Source: a virus. From it: a stretch of DNA of 64,000 nt. A program made the translations under genes and the position numbers. How positions within the stretch are numbered: position 1 is the first letter of the stretch; each line of letters opens with the position of its first letter. The DNA is taken from the IMG/VR virus record IMGVR_UViG_3300040771_000271, positions 62,001 through 126,000 of that record; one strand, written 5' to 3'. The notes below the pieces were generated by a model that was given only the letters and a program-made list of their open reading frames with translations, had not been told where the DNA came from and made no database searches. Positions 19,929 through 28,375 of this stretch are shown here, in pieces.

Positions 19929-20347
19929 TGACAGTAGAGTTAAAAAAGACAAAAGTGACTAAATCGATTGTAATGCAATCGTTAAGAGCCAAAGACGAAA
20001 GATATTATAATCACTTTAATTATGATGTCTTAGGGTGGTGCTTAATTAGTGGTAAAAGACCCGAAAGATTAATTTTACTGTATAACAGAATTAAAAATAA
20101 TATTCTTACTTTACCTTATACTAATAAACTCTCAGAAGATGAAATTACAAGTAGAGGTGAGCAAAGAGATGATGGAAAAGGAGGTTATATTTTTCCAATC
20201 ATTTACCGTTTAAATATCTACCTTCCTGATTTACATAAAAATAACTGTATTTTATGGAGTGATGATGAGAAAGAAGTAATTACTAAAAAAGATGAATTAC
20301 ACAATTTTTTAAGAGAAGTAGAAATTAAAGGGCAAATCTATTTATGA
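19928..20347 (+). CDS. hypothetical protein
   Basis: 139 aa, mixed charge, no motif recognised. Start overlaps the preceding stop (TAATG) and its stop overlaps the next ATG. Confidence 0.6.
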   Translation: MTVELKKTKVTKSIVMQSLRAKDERYYNHFNYDVLGWCLISGKRPERLILLYNRIKNNILTLPYTNKLSEDEITSRGEQRDDGKGGYIFPIIYRLNIYLPDLHKNNCILWSDDEKEVITKKDELHNFLREVEIKGQIYL

Positions 20348-20712
20348 GAACAGTTAGAATAGGAGTCTCAGGTTCACGTACAATCACAGATAAAGATTTT
20401 GTTTTTCAACAACTTGATTTTTATTTGAGCCGCCTTTTAAAAGATAACGAATGTATAATAGTTCACGGAGGAGCTAAAGGGTTTGATAGTTTATGTGAGC
20501 TATGGGCGCAAGAAAAAGGAATAAAGACAGAGATATATTTACCCGATTATAAAAATAATAATCCAAAAGTAGCACCTATCTTAAGAAATCAAACCATAGT
20601 AGATAACTCAGACTATTTTATAGCAATGCAACAGTACAACTCAAGAGGTACGCAAAACGCAATAAACAAAGCAATTAAAAGAGGATTACCAATTAAAATA
20701 ATTACTATATGA
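20344..20712 (+). CDS. SLOG/DUF2493-like nucleotide-binding protein
   Basis: 122 aa, a complete small Rossmann-type domain: VSGSRTI near residue 8, HGGAKGFD near 42-49, a conserved LRNQTIVDNSDYFIA segment and SRGTQNAI near residue 100. These are hallmarks of the SLOG fold (YspA/DUF2493 branch), thought to bind nucleotides or nucleotide-derived ligands. In phages such proteins occur in early operons with unknown roles. Fold well supported, ligand unknown. Confidence 0.8.
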   Translation: MRTVRIGVSGSRTITDKDFVFQQLDFYLSRLLKDNECIIVHGGAKGFDSLCELWAQEKGIKTEIYLPDYKNNNPKVAPILRNQTIVDNSDYFIAMQQYNSRGTQNAINKAIKRGLPIKIITI

Positions 20713-20996
20713 AAGTAAAATGCAAAGTTAGAGAAATAACAGAAAAAGAATTAGACTTAGAATACCCTTATTACTTATATTTTCAAGATGAGTTATGTCA
20801 AGATGAGCTTGTAAAAGTATATCCTAAATATCAAGTGATAGTTAAGTACGACTCTTTTGGTTTTAAAATTGAGTGTAACAGTAATACTTTTTACGAAGAG
20901 TATCAAATAATAAGTAATCTTACAAGTGAACAGCATTTTGATGAAGTATTTGAGGAAGCTTTACAACAACTAGTAAAAATAAAAGCAGAACTTTGA
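20709..20996 (+). CDS. hypothetical protein
   Basis: 95 aa, overlapping the previous stop by 4 bases. Acidic, Tyr-rich, not recognised. Confidence 0.6.
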   Translation: MKVKCKVREITEKELDLEYPYYLYFQDELCQDELVKVYPKYQVIVKYDSFGFKIECNSNTFYEEYQIISNLTSEQHFDEVFEEALQQLVKIKAEL

Positions 20997-21121
20997 AAGA
21001 AAAACCGCCACAAGAAAAAACTAAAACAGAGTGCTTTAAATATCACTACAAAAAATGGATACATAACGGATACATAGAAAATGAAAACAATAGCAACACA
21101 TTACGCAAAATACAGAAGTAG
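20993..21121 (+). CDS. possible small protein with TTG start
   Basis: 42 codons from a TTG that overlaps the previous stop, reading KEKPPQEKTKTECFKYHYKK, ending at a TAG inside the next gene. It fills an otherwise empty 84-base gap. Only the open frame and coupling support it. Confidence 0.3.
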   Translation: MKEKPPQEKTKTECFKYHYKKWIHNGYIENENNSNTLRKIQK

Positions 21122-21347
21122 AAGTATAGATGACGAGTCTTCCTTTAATGATTTTGAAGCAGGTTTTTTAGCCGCCAAAAAAGAATTCAATCGAATAGTA
21201 CTAGACAGTCTAAATAAGTACAAATCTGAGCTCTCTCAAGAACAAACTCCTAAACTAGGACGTACAGATAACTTTGAAAAACAAGTGTATTACAAAGCTT
21301 GTATAGAGGTATTATTAAAACTAAAAAATAAATTAAATAAGTTATGA
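21081..21347 (+). CDS. hypothetical protein
   Basis: 88 aa, helical, contains a FEAGF-AAK segment like those of other small phage helical proteins. Overlaps the next gene by 4 bases. Function unknown. Confidence 0.6.
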   Translation: MKTIATHYAKYRSRSIDDESSFNDFEAGFLAAKKEFNRIVLDSLNKYKSELSQEQTPKLGRTDNFEKQVYYKACIEVLLKLKNKLNKL

Positions 21348-21550
21348 GATGGACAAAAGTAAATGAAGAAGAATTTTATAACTTTTTAAAAGATAAAAAT
21401 TACAGGGTAGCGCAAGGTGTATGGTTTCACGCAACATTTTATATAGATGCAGAAACAAAAGAGAGAATTGCATTTAAAGAGACAAGTGGTTATAATATGG
21501 ACACAATATATGAAATAAAAAGAAACCCTCTAAAGACTAACAATCTCTAG
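21344..21550 (+). CDS. hypothetical protein, last gene of plus-strand operon
   Basis: 68 aa, not recognised. Its final codons lie inside the terminator hairpin and overlap the 3' end of the converging minus-strand gene by 21 bases. Confidence 0.55.
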   Translation: MRWTKVNEEEFYNFLKDKNYRVAQGVWFHATFYIDAETKERIAFKETSGYNMDTIYEIKRNPLKTNNL

Positions 21551-21560
21551 GGGGTTTTTT
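21523..21560. terminator. bidirectional terminator between converging operons
   Basis: AAACCC-CTA pairs with TAG-GGGTTT across a short loop, with T-run on the plus side and AT-rich sequence on the minus side. It sits where plus- and minus-strand operons meet and overlaps the ends of both coding regions. Confidence 0.75.
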
Positions 21561-21736
21561 AAATCAATAAGTAAATCATATCTCTCTCTTTTTAAGAGCT
21601 CTCTTTCTATGTCATCTTCAAATTGAATTGTATTTTGTAAGTTACCATGTTCATCTAAAAACTTCCAAGTCTTAAAATTTTCTAAAGATATTTCATCTAA
21701 AACCTTTTCTCTAATTTGTAAATATTCTATCTCCAT
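21530..21736 (-). CDS. hypothetical protein
   Basis: 68 aa, charged and helical, last gene of a leftward operon. Not recognised. Its 3' end lies in the shared terminator. Confidence 0.55.
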   Translation of the reverse strand: MEIEYLQIREKVLDEISLENFKTWKFLDEHGNLQNTIQFEDDIERELLKRERYDLLIDLKNPLEIVSL

Positions 21737-21737
21737 T

Positions 21738-22055
21738 TTACCTTAATTCTTCATTTATATTAATTAAAAGACACAAAGCAAACCAAAACAAATGTACTCT
21801 CCAAGCTATAAGGTTAAAAAGATGACCATCATAAAAATAATTAACTGTAAAATTAGGTACATTAGAAATAAAATCTGTAAATCCACCAAAAAGAATAGAA
21901 AGCAGAGTACCAATAAAAACAGCAGTTAAATAAGGTACTAATACAAGACTATAAAGTTTTAAGCTCCACAATAATACATTATTTATTTTTTCCCAAGGTA
22001 AATCTTTGTAAGGTTCAAATAATATTGACCCTATATTTTCAATTAATTTTTTCAT
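21738..22055 (-). CDS. membrane protein
   Basis: 105 aa with hydrophobic segments at about 27-55 and 75-97, likely inner-membrane. Preceded by an overlapping gene (4 bases). Could alter the host envelope; no family recognised. Confidence 0.6.
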   Translation of the reverse strand: MKKLIENIGSILFEPYKDLPWEKINNVLLWSLKLYSLVLVPYLTAVFIGTLLSILFGGFTDFISNVPNFTVNYFYDGHLFNLIAWRVHLFWFALCLLININEELR

Positions 22056-22279
22056 TTCAAATCATCTTTTAAGTCATACCATCCAATTACATTTTCTAGT
22101 TGAAAAGACTCCCAATCTTGCCACTCTTTTTTACAAGGAATATACGTAGCTTTGGCAAAGAAAGTGTAATTCCCAACTCTGTATTTAACTAAAAGAGGTT
22201 TGCTACAAATTACTTCTCTTTCATCGTAGTAAGTTAACCCGCTTCTATCAGTGGGTTTTGTTGTTTTCCATTTTATCAT
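22052..22279 (-). CDS. conserved small phage protein
   Basis: 75 aa taken from the ATG at 22279 (MIKWKTTKP), which follows the previous stop by 2 bases; an upstream start at 22309 would overlap that gene by 28 bases. The closing ENVIGWYDL pattern and basic start recall short phage proteins that often end ENVIAW. Function unknown. Confidence 0.6.
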   Translation of the reverse strand: MIKWKTTKPTDRSGLTYYDEREVICSKPLLVKYRVGNYTFFAKATYIPCKKEWQDWESFQLENVIGWYDLKDDLK

Positions 22280-22281
22280 AA

Positions 22282-22536
22282 TTAATAAGTTTTTATGTCT
22301 GCCGCCCAAAATAAATCATTTATATCACTTGAAGATAATTCATTTGAGAATTCAAATAACATGTCAAATTCCTGTTGCATAGCTTCTTCACTGTGAAGCC
22401 TTAACATCATCCAACCTGAATCTATTTCAAGTTTAAATAAAGTAGGATTTTGTTTTATAAGTAATAATTTACCTAAGAACTTTTTCTCGTTAAATCTTTT
22501 AGCCAGTTCTTTCCATTCATCTTTAGTAAAATTCAT
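22282..22536 (-). CDS. hypothetical protein
   Basis: 84 aa, soluble, acidic. Not recognised. Two bases separate it from the next gene, as is usual in this operon. Confidence 0.55.
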   Translation of the reverse strand: MNFTKDEWKELAKRFNEKKFLGKLLLIKQNPTLFKLEIDSGWMMLRLHSEEAMQQEFDMLFEFSNELSSSDINDLFWAADIKTY

Positions 22537-22538
22537 AA

Positions 22539-22766
22539 TTAATCTTTCACTTCAAAAGTTACAAAATCTACTCCAGCATCTTCTAATCTGTGTTCATTTC
22601 TAATTTTCCACAAAAAATAAGACTTAAAATCCTCCTCTAAATTATCAAGAACATTTTTAATATCTTCTTCTGATAAATTATAATAATTACTAATATGATT
22701 TACTTTAACTTTAAAATTTAGAGTAATATCATAATCCCTGTCTACTGCGTAATGTCTGTTTGCCAT
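22539..22766 (-). CDS. hypothetical protein
   Basis: 75 aa, with a beta strand (YDITLNFKVKV) followed by a helix. Resembles small phage proteins of unknown role. Confidence 0.55.
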   Translation of the reverse strand: MANRHYAVDRDYDITLNFKVKVNHISNYYNLSEEDIKNVLDNLEEDFKSYFLWKIRNEHRLEDAGVDFVTFEVKD

Positions 22767-22768
22767 TA

Positions 22769-23077
22769 TTATTTTATTTCATTTTTAGTATCTAAAACTA
22801 ACCAATAGTCTCCATCTCCAAAATCACTAGTAACTAAAGCTAATGTAATTTCTTCTCCTCTATGTATACCTCTTGTATCAGAGTGATAAATATCTCCTGT
22901 ATCTTCTAATATGTCTTCTTTGGTTTCTGCCCAATAAATACTATCATCATTTGAACAAGATTGCCAAAAATTATTAATATTAGATGTGTCAAGAGAATGA
23001 TTCTCTACGTATCCATCATAACCTACGTGTTTTCCAATCTTATTACAAATCTCGTCAAATTCTTCTATTAATTTCAT
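22769..23077 (-). CDS. hypothetical protein
   Basis: 102 aa, acidic, Trp/Tyr/Asp-rich near the C-terminus (DFGDGDYWLVLD). No motif recognised. Start overlaps the upstream gene's stop by 4 bases. Confidence 0.55.
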   Translation of the reverse strand: MKLIEEFDEICNKIGKHVGYDGYVENHSLDTSNINNFWQSCSNDDSIYWAETKEDILEDTGDIYHSDTRGIHRGEEITLALVTSDFGDGDYWLVLDTKNEIK

Positions 23078-23346
23078 AAATATAATTTTTTAAAGGTTTC
23101 CAAAGGTATTATAGATACAATATCATGGTCAGTATCTAAATGTTTATTTTTAAATACAGTTCCATCATTATTTCTAGTACCACTACCAAGTTGACCTTCA
23201 TTTAAAACTCCATCTAAACACAAATATTCTATTCTATGGTCATAATAATGTTCTTCAGGTAGTGGCTCTAAATATTTTAAAATAGCTCCATGTTTTGATA
23301 TTAAAATATCTCCTTTTTTACAAATGTTTAAATCTACTTTTTTCAT
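23074..23346 (-). CDS. hypothetical protein
   Basis: 90 aa, beta-rich: DILISKHGAILKYLEP then an HH-containing turn and DHDIVSIIPL. This reads like a small SH3-like or DUF-type barrel common in phages, but no family is assigned. Confidence 0.55.
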   Translation of the reverse strand: MKKVDLNICKKGDILISKHGAILKYLEPLPEEHYYDHRIEYLCLDGVLNEGQLGSGTRNNDGTVFKNKHLDTDHDIVSIIPLETFKKLYL

Positions 23347-23358
23347 AATTTTTATTTT

Positions 23359-23685
23359 TTAATATGCTGTTGTAGCTACTATATCAATAGATTTAGCTGT
23401 TTTTAAATATTCGGCAAAAGATTCTATAATTAAATATCCATTACAAAAATCTTCTTCTGTTAAATTTCCACTATAGTCATCATCAAAATCAGGCTCTTAT
23501 TCACTCACATCTAAAAGATAACTACTTTCTAATTCTTTTTTAGTTAATGCTTTAACAATAATATCTTCAAAATAATTTATCCCTGTGTGGTCGTAATAAA
23601 AATCTATTGCTTTATTAATGTTTGGAGCACATACCCAATCAGTTTCACCTCCTGGTATATTATGTTCAAATTTGTATATTTTCAT
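23359..23685 (-). pseudogene. small conserved gene interrupted by an in-frame TAA
   Basis: A 62-codon frame (starting MKIYKFEHNIPGGE) stops at TAA 23497-23499, but the same frame continues for 45 more codons (starting EPDFDDDYSGNL, ending IVATTAY) to a second TAA at 23359. The joined 108-residue product has a coherent layout, with a small beta-alpha N-terminal half followed by an acidic linker and a helix, and the second half has no start codon of its own nearby. A single-base nonsense change is the simplest reading; readthrough or a sequence error are alternatives. Confidence 0.6.
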
Positions 23686-23687
23686 AA

Positions 23688-23951
23688 TTAATAATTTCTA
23701 ACGAAGACGTGAAAAACTAAATAGTCCATAAAAACAGTATTTATAAATCTACTATTTTCTTCTACAATATTATGCCCTGTACCATATATGTAAACAGTTT
23801 GTTTTTTACTATAGTCTTCATCTTTATCAACTAAAACCCACATACAAAGAGTTTTTCCTTGAAAAGCAGCTGATAATATCATTGCACCTAAAGGAAGATT
23901 TAATTCTTGTTCATCTTCAACTTCTATAACGTATTTGTAAATTGTTTTCAT
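23688..23951 (-). CDS. small conserved protein
   Basis: 87 aa from the ATG at 23951 (MKTIYKYVIEV), chosen because it forms an ATGA overlap with the upstream stop; a longer frame would overlap that gene by 43 bases. The layout MKTIYKY, LPLGAMILS, LCMWVLVD, YIYGTGH is a short family I have met in phages and Bacteroidota, without known function. Confidence 0.65.
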   Translation of the reverse strand: MKTIYKYVIEVEDEQELNLPLGAMILSAAFQGKTLCMWVLVDKDEDYSKKQTVYIYGTGHNIVEENSRFINTVFMDYLVFHVFVRNY

Positions 23952-24139
23952 ATTATTTGTTTTAAATATTCTATAATATCTTTCAAACACTCTTGCTGAC
24001 CAAATAGTCTACTCTCTGTAAAAGAGTTCATAGCAAAAGGTATTTCAATACATTTTTCTAATTCGGTTATTAAATCATCTCTAAAATCGTAAGCAGATGT
24101 ATCAACACCTCCACCTAGTTCTATTCCTAATACTTTCAT
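23948..24139 (-). CDS. hypothetical protein
   Basis: 63 aa, soluble, acidic. Not recognised. Coupled to the next gene by ATGA. Confidence 0.5.
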   Translation of the reverse strand: MKVLGIELGGGVDTSAYDFRDDLITELEKCIEIPFAMNSFTESRLFGQQECLKDIIEYLKQII

Positions 24140-24144
24140 AATTT

Positions 24145-24303
24145 CTAATTTATTAAATCTAATACTATTTCTTCTTTTAACCTACCTGTACAAATAGCTA
24201 GTGCTTCGCTAATAGTAAAAGCATTAACATAATCTTCACTTAAAGTATCTGCATTTTTCAAATACTCTTTAGCATTATTTATCATCATTTTGTAATATTC
24301 CAT
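24145..24303 (-). CDS. small helical protein, first gene of operon
   Basis: 52 aa, starting MEYYKMMINNAKEYLKNADT, wholly helical and amphipathic. First gene after the promoter at 24365. Not recognised; supported by start, spacing and codon pattern. Confidence 0.6.
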   Translation of the reverse strand: MEYYKMMINNAKEYLKNADTLSEDYVNAFTISEALAICTGRLKEEIVLDLIN

Positions 24304-24364
24304 TTTTTATGTTTATTTTTTGCGCAAAAAAGAATAAAAACAGCCTTTTTACTTATTTGAAAAG

Positions 24365-24395
24365 CAAAGATAAACATAAAAAATGGTTTAAACAA
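24365..24395 (-). promoter_or_regulatory. Bacteroidota-type promoter
   Basis: On the minus strand TTG (24395-24393), 20 bases, TATCTTTG (24372-24365). Drives the leftward operon 24303-21530. The roughly 55-base leader contains GGCTGTTTTTATTC followed by a TTTTGCGCAAAA palindrome. Confidence 0.85.
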
Positions 24396-24430
24396 CAAAA
24401 ACCCTCACAAATTTTTGCAAGGGTTTAAAA
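24396..24430 (-). terminator. intrinsic terminator after the phosphoesterase gene
   Basis: Stem AAACCCT/AGGGTTT (24399-24405 with 24420-24426) with inner pairing GCAAA/TTTGT, followed on the minus strand by a T-rich run. It lies 4 bases after the stop at 24435 and overlaps the -33 element of the next promoter. Confidence 0.8.
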
Positions 24431-24434
24431 TAAT

Positions 24435-26021
24435 TTAAACTAAGGTAGTAAACTTACCATTAGTAATATGTATGTGAGAAGCTTTACCATTAGGATAAAT
24501 AACAACATTGGAGTGCAACCAAGCCGAACAACCCTTATTATAATTTAATCTTAACTTAGTTAAAGTACCTACAGACAATGACCCATCATATCGGTGAGGG
24601 ACATGACTATGTCCAACTACGCTCTTCATTGGCAAGTTTTTTAGTTGTATAGGAGAAGACCTGCTCCCATGTACACCAACGTGAGAGTGTATTCCCAGTT
24701 CAAAGCCTAAAACATTGTAAGACTCATCTAATCCTAAAGAGTACAAATGAGGTACATGATTATTTAAATAATAAGCTAATATACCTTTTGGAGCTAATCC
24801 TTTAACCACTACATTTGAAAATTCTAAATACAATTTTTTATTTTTAGTCTTACGCCAATCTTCACTTCGTAACCATCTATCAATAAATTCATTATGATTG
24901 GATTGCACGGATACAAAATTATATTGAGGATAGCTGTTCAACCATTCTACAATATTATCTAATTCTTTTTGTAAGCTCCAGGAACCGTCTTCTTCTCTCT
25001 CCAATAATATAAAAGGATCTCTTTGTTCGTGGTGAGAAACTGAATGCCCATTTCCTAAATCATGTAAGAATATATTTTCAGGCTTTAATAATTCTGCCAT
25101 TTTAAAAGAAGTTTTTACAGCTTTTTTATCCTCTTCGTGCAAGTGTAAGTCTCCAAATATTAAAGCAGGTACACCTTCACCACATTCACTAATTTCTCCA
25201 TTTTTCGCACAAAAAATTAAATCATAAAAATTACCTTTTTTATCTGCAACGATTTGTCTAATATGGAAATCTTTACCATCTACCTCTACAATTACAAAAC
25301 CTAATTGATGATGAAACTCACTTTTTTTACCAACTTTTGTATCTGTATAATTAGGTAAAGTACATGCTCCTGTTGTCACTAACAGTTTATTAGGATAACC
25401 TTCCATAACAGGTAAAGATTGAAGTTGTACGCGAGGATGACCCACAATACAACTTTCTACCCCTGTTATACCATTCATGCCTGATAAAGGAGTAGACGCA
25501 GTAGGCTGAATTTTAACATCTGAAAGAACAGCTAAATGTTGATGTAAGTTATGACGGTTAGCATCAAGATAAGGTAAAATAGAATTATCCCAAGTGTTTT
25601 TAATAGCTTTTTCTTTTGATTTTATAGCTCTGCTTGCAGATAGAGATGAAGGGTTAGAATATCGTCCAGCAATACATAAAATATCAGCATCAACATATTT
25701 AGCATAGGATTCTATATTTTTAAGAAATCCCTTATGAACAGCTGTATCTGATTGTGCCCAAGTAACTAAAAACCTTTTCTTTGTGTTATCATGTTGTTTA
25801 TTTTGCGCTTCTTTAAATACATCGGTATCTTCAATAACTTGTACGTTATTAGTTACTTTCATTTTCTGCATCTTATCTCGCATTTTACGCCCAATAGAAT
25901 CAGTGAAAAACTTTCCAAAATACTCACACATTAACCTAGCCGCAGGGGTTACATCACTTCCTTTTTCGACTAAATCCTTTACAAAATTAATCTCTTCTTC
26001 TGTATATTTCTTTTTACTCAT
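24435..26021 (-). CDS. calcineurin-like phosphoesterase, T5 A1-like
   Basis: 528 aa. Residues 1-60 look like a small helical DNA-binding domain. The C-terminal half has the metallophosphoesterase signature in order: GDLHLHEED (290-298), LHDLGNGHS (319-327), QSNHNEF (373-379), GIHSHVGVHG (443-452) and VGHSHVPHRYDG (469-480), giving Asp, His and Asn metal ligands. The combination of helical start, long central region and this nuclease-like core resembles phage T5 protein A1, needed for host DNA degradation and DNA transfer. Phosphoesterase is firm; the A1 link is by memory of layout. It is followed by its own terminator. Confidence 0.75.
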   Translation of the reverse strand: MSKKKYTEEEINFVKDLVEKGSDVTPAARLMCEYFGKFFTDSIGRKMRDKMQKMKVTNNVQVIEDTDVFKEAQNKQHDNTKKRFLVTWAQSDTAVHKGFLKNIESYAKYVDADILCIAGRYSNPSSLSASRAIKSKEKAIKNTWDNSILPYLDANRHNLHQHLAVLSDVKIQPTASTPLSGMNGITGVESCIVGHPRVQLQSLPVMEGYPNKLLVTTGACTLPNYTDTKVGKKSEFHHQLGFVIVEVDGKDFHIRQIVADKKGNFYDLIFCAKNGEISECGEGVPALIFGDLHLHEEDKKAVKTSFKMAELLKPENIFLHDLGNGHSVSHHEQRDPFILLEREEDGSWSLQKELDNIVEWLNSYPQYNFVSVQSNHNEFIDRWLRSEDWRKTKNKKLYLEFSNVVVKGLAPKGILAYYLNNHVPHLYSLGLDESYNVLGFELGIHSHVGVHGSRSSPIQLKNLPMKSVVGHSHVPHRYDGSLSVGTLTKLRLNYNKGCSAWLHSNVVIYPNGKASHIHITNGKFTTLV

Positions 26022-26024
26022 AAT

Positions 26025-26777
26025 TTAATCTGTTATTTCTACTTCGTAATTTATTAATGCTTGATAAACTTGCTCAGTTATTTGCCCATTCCATTTGTTA
26101 GCTAATTCTTTTGCTAAATTTTCTTTAAAAGTTTTGTAAACTTGAAAAGCCTTTAATTCTAATGTAAAATAGCCTAAATTTTTAATTTTTTTATTTACAT
26201 TACAACTTACCATAAATTTACCATCCTTATGTAAATATACACCTATTAGGTAATTTCCTCTTCTGCTCTTACCTTTTACAAAAAAGGAATTAACTTCTCT
26301 TGGTACAAAACAACAAGTTTCAGGACTGTAAATTTTATTTCCTTTAACTAGAATGTCTTTATCAAGGTGCCAACCTTGCATTGTTTCAGGGTTGTAGTTT
26401 TCTTCAAACCATTTAGCAAAGTTCTGAAAATTATACCATTCTTCACAAACACTTGCTTCCTTATAAGAGGTAAATTCTTTTTTATATATTTCACTACAAC
26501 CTCTTTCTAACATATTTCTCCAAGTTGTATAAGATTTAAAATGTTTACCACCGTCTTTTGTTTTATATTTACCAACACCTATAAATCCCACACTAAAAAT
26601 TAAGGGGTGGTAAGGGTTTTTAACTTTCCCTCTTACTAAATGACCATATTGAACAGTAAAAATATGACCACTATCAAGTTTTACATCTGTACCATGAATA
26701 CCTTTATAGTCTACAACCTTAACTTTATCTCCTTCAAGAGTTAGATATTCTTCACCTATTCTTTCTAGATTTTTCAT
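26025..26777 (-). CDS. HNH-family homing endonuclease (AP2-like DNA-binding tail)
   Basis: 250 aa from the ATG at 26777, which overlaps the upstream stop (ATGA). Central motif: SVCEEWYNFQNFAKWF, then GWHLDKDILVKGN and YSPETCCFVPREVN, a pattern I recognise from phage HNH-type homing endonucleases. After it, residues about 170-225 (GNYLIGVYLHKDGKFM) resemble an AP2-like three-strand DNA-binding domain. The last 27 residues recur as a relic at 50498-50590. It lies between two unrelated genes without disturbing them. Confidence 0.75.
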   Translation of the reverse strand: MKNLERIGEEYLTLEGDKVKVVDYKGIHGTDVKLDSGHIFTVQYGHLVRGKVKNPYHPLIFSVGFIGVGKYKTKDGGKHFKSYTTWRNMLERGCSEIYKKEFTSYKEASVCEEWYNFQNFAKWFEENYNPETMQGWHLDKDILVKGNKIYSPETCCFVPREVNSFFVKGKSRRGNYLIGVYLHKDGKFMVSCNVNKKIKNLGYFTLELKAFQVYKTFKENLAKELANKWNGQITEQVYQALINYEVEITD

Positions 26778-27394
26778 AACCACTTGTTTTTAAGTATTTT
26801 AGTCCAATAATCTACTGTTTCTTTTTTATCTCCTGAGTAAGATGTCCACTTACAAGGATAACGTTTAATACAATCATCTAAACGGGCTCTAACACTTAAC
26901 TTTTTATTTGTCTCACGAGAGTAAGTAAGCCAACATTCCCAAAAGCGATACATATCAACAGCTACAAAAGTTATGGCAATTTGATAACCAAAGAAAACAA
27001 AACTCCACATAGGACTCCATTCAAATCTATAGTTATCTCTTTCCCATTTCGTTTTCCATCCAAGTTGAACAAAGTCAAAACCTATTTTTTTAGGTTGCGC
27101 AAAAGAACCCTTTAATTTCTGTTCATACAATTCATCAAAAGTCCTAATTGTACGTTTATAAGTTTGCTCTCTTTCATTATACTCTCTAACTTCTTTAATT
27201 TCTTTTAAAGTAGCTTCTATAGCTTTTTTAGGAGTAGCTTTTTTCCATACACGAGGAAAGAAATAAGGTGTTCCTATGGCAACTTTACCAATATACACTA
27301 TTGGAATTGGCGGTCTAAAAGGTGAGAAGTATACAGACATCCACTCAAAGTATCTTAAAAACCAATATAATTTTGAATATTTGTACTTAATCAT
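26774..27394 (-). CDS. conserved phage protein, membrane-associated?
   Basis: 206 aa, unusually rich in Trp, Tyr, Phe and Lys. A hydrophobic segment near residues 130-147 (SFVFFGYQIAITFVAVDMY) may enter a membrane. The N-terminal GTPYFFPRVWKK pattern is familiar from Bacteroidota phages but has no function attached. Overlaps the downstream endonuclease by 4 bases. Confidence 0.6.
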   Translation of the reverse strand: MIKYKYSKLYWFLRYFEWMSVYFSPFRPPIPIVYIGKVAIGTPYFFPRVWKKATPKKAIEATLKEIKEVREYNEREQTYKRTIRTFDELYEQKLKGSFAQPKKIGFDFVQLGWKTKWERDNYRFEWSPMWSFVFFGYQIAITFVAVDMYRFWECWLTYSRETNKKLSVRARLDDCIKRYPCKWTSYSGDKKETVDYWTKILKNKWL

Positions 27395-27822
27395 TATATA
27401 ATCTTTTTATATATTAAATCCCTTTCTTCCCAAGAACTTTCTAAAAATTTTTTAGTTATTTCATCTAACATGCCTTGATGAACAAAGTCGAGACTATCAT
27501 TTAAAGTATCTTCATTGTCTACAACTTTATATCCACAGTCTTGTAGATGTTCAATCATTTCCTCATCTTCAATTTCGCCTAAAAAACTAAAAGAGTTTCT
27601 ACGACTTAATTCCCAAACTAGATCATCTACAGAAGCATCTTCAACAGTATCACAGTTGTCAAGATGAATTAAATCTAAATGATACTTCGCATATTTTTCA
27701 AGAACATCTGTATCTACTTCATCTAGAAAATCACTTACATCAACAACTATTTCCACATGACCATCTTCAAGTTCTTCTACATTATCAAAAACTTGCTTAC
27801 CAACCCATCTAATATCTTTCAT
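27394..27822 (-). CDS. acidic hypothetical protein
   Basis: 142 aa, very acidic (many Asp and Glu), possibly a nucleic-acid mimic or scaffold; no family recognised. Overlaps the neighbouring start by 1 base and the upstream gene by 4. Confidence 0.55.
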   Translation of the reverse strand: MKDIRWVGKQVFDNVEELEDGHVEIVVDVSDFLDEVDTDVLEKYAKYHLDLIHLDNCDTVEDASVDDLVWELSRRNSFSFLGEIEDEEMIEHLQDCGYKVVDNEDTLNDSLDFVHQGMLDEITKKFLESSWEERDLIYKKII

Positions 27823-27995
27823 AATCCTTCTATTTCTGATATAAAATCTCCAGAGTTTAGCCTCACTCTTTCTCTAATTAAATCAATAATCATATCTTGT
27901 GTAATTGTAAAAACATTTTCAATATCTCCTGCGTATTCAAATTCTTCATCAGACCAAGTATTGTTATCTAAATAATATCTTATTTTAATTTCCAT
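27819..27995 (-). CDS. small hypothetical protein
   Basis: 58 aa, starting MEIKIRYYLDNNTW. Ends in an ATGA overlap with the next gene, which supports the frame. Beta strand, then helix; not recognised. Confidence 0.6.
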   Translation of the reverse strand: MEIKIRYYLDNNTWSDEEFEYAGDIENVFTITQDMIIDLIRERVRLNSGDFISEIEGL

Positions 27996-27998
27996 AAT

Positions 27999-28184
27999 TT
28001 ACATTATATTTATTTTTAATTCTATTAAATCACTTGGTTTTGCCACTCTATACTTCTTTACATTATGCCAAGTAAAAGTATAAGGACAATCATCCATAAA
28101 TTCATACTCAATTTCAACCATAATATTAAAACCGAAGAGCCTCTTTTTAATATACCAATTTCCTGTTAATTTTACATCTGTCAT
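27999..28184 (-). CDS. small hypothetical protein
   Basis: 61 aa, beta-rich (NWYIKKRLFGFNIMVEIEYEF). Two-base spacing to the upstream gene. Not recognised. Confidence 0.5.
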   Translation of the reverse strand: MTDVKLTGNWYIKKRLFGFNIMVEIEYEFMDDCPYTFTWHNVKKYRVAKPSDLIELKINIM

Positions 28185-28186
28185 AA

Positions 28187-28375
28187 TTAATAACTTTCTA
28201 ATACTATTGTTTTAAAATCACGTTCTCTTTGCTCTAACTTAGCTTGTTCTAAAGTATCAAATGTCCCTAAGTGAATACAACAGTTCTCTACAAGTTGACT
28301 TCCAACCTCTCCAACATAAGTTAATGGATTAAAATACTTTCTTTCCAATTGAAATAAACTATATCCCATCTTCAT
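28187..28375 (-). CDS. small hypothetical protein
   Basis: 62 aa; the pattern HLGTFDTLEQAKLEQRER suggests a short beta-hairpin plus helix. Overlaps the upstream gene by 17 bases; an internal ATG at 28369 is also possible. Not recognised. Confidence 0.5.
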   Translation of the reverse strand: MKMGYSLFQLERKYFNPLTYVGEVGSQLVENCCIHLGTFDTLEQAKLEQRERDFKTIVLESY

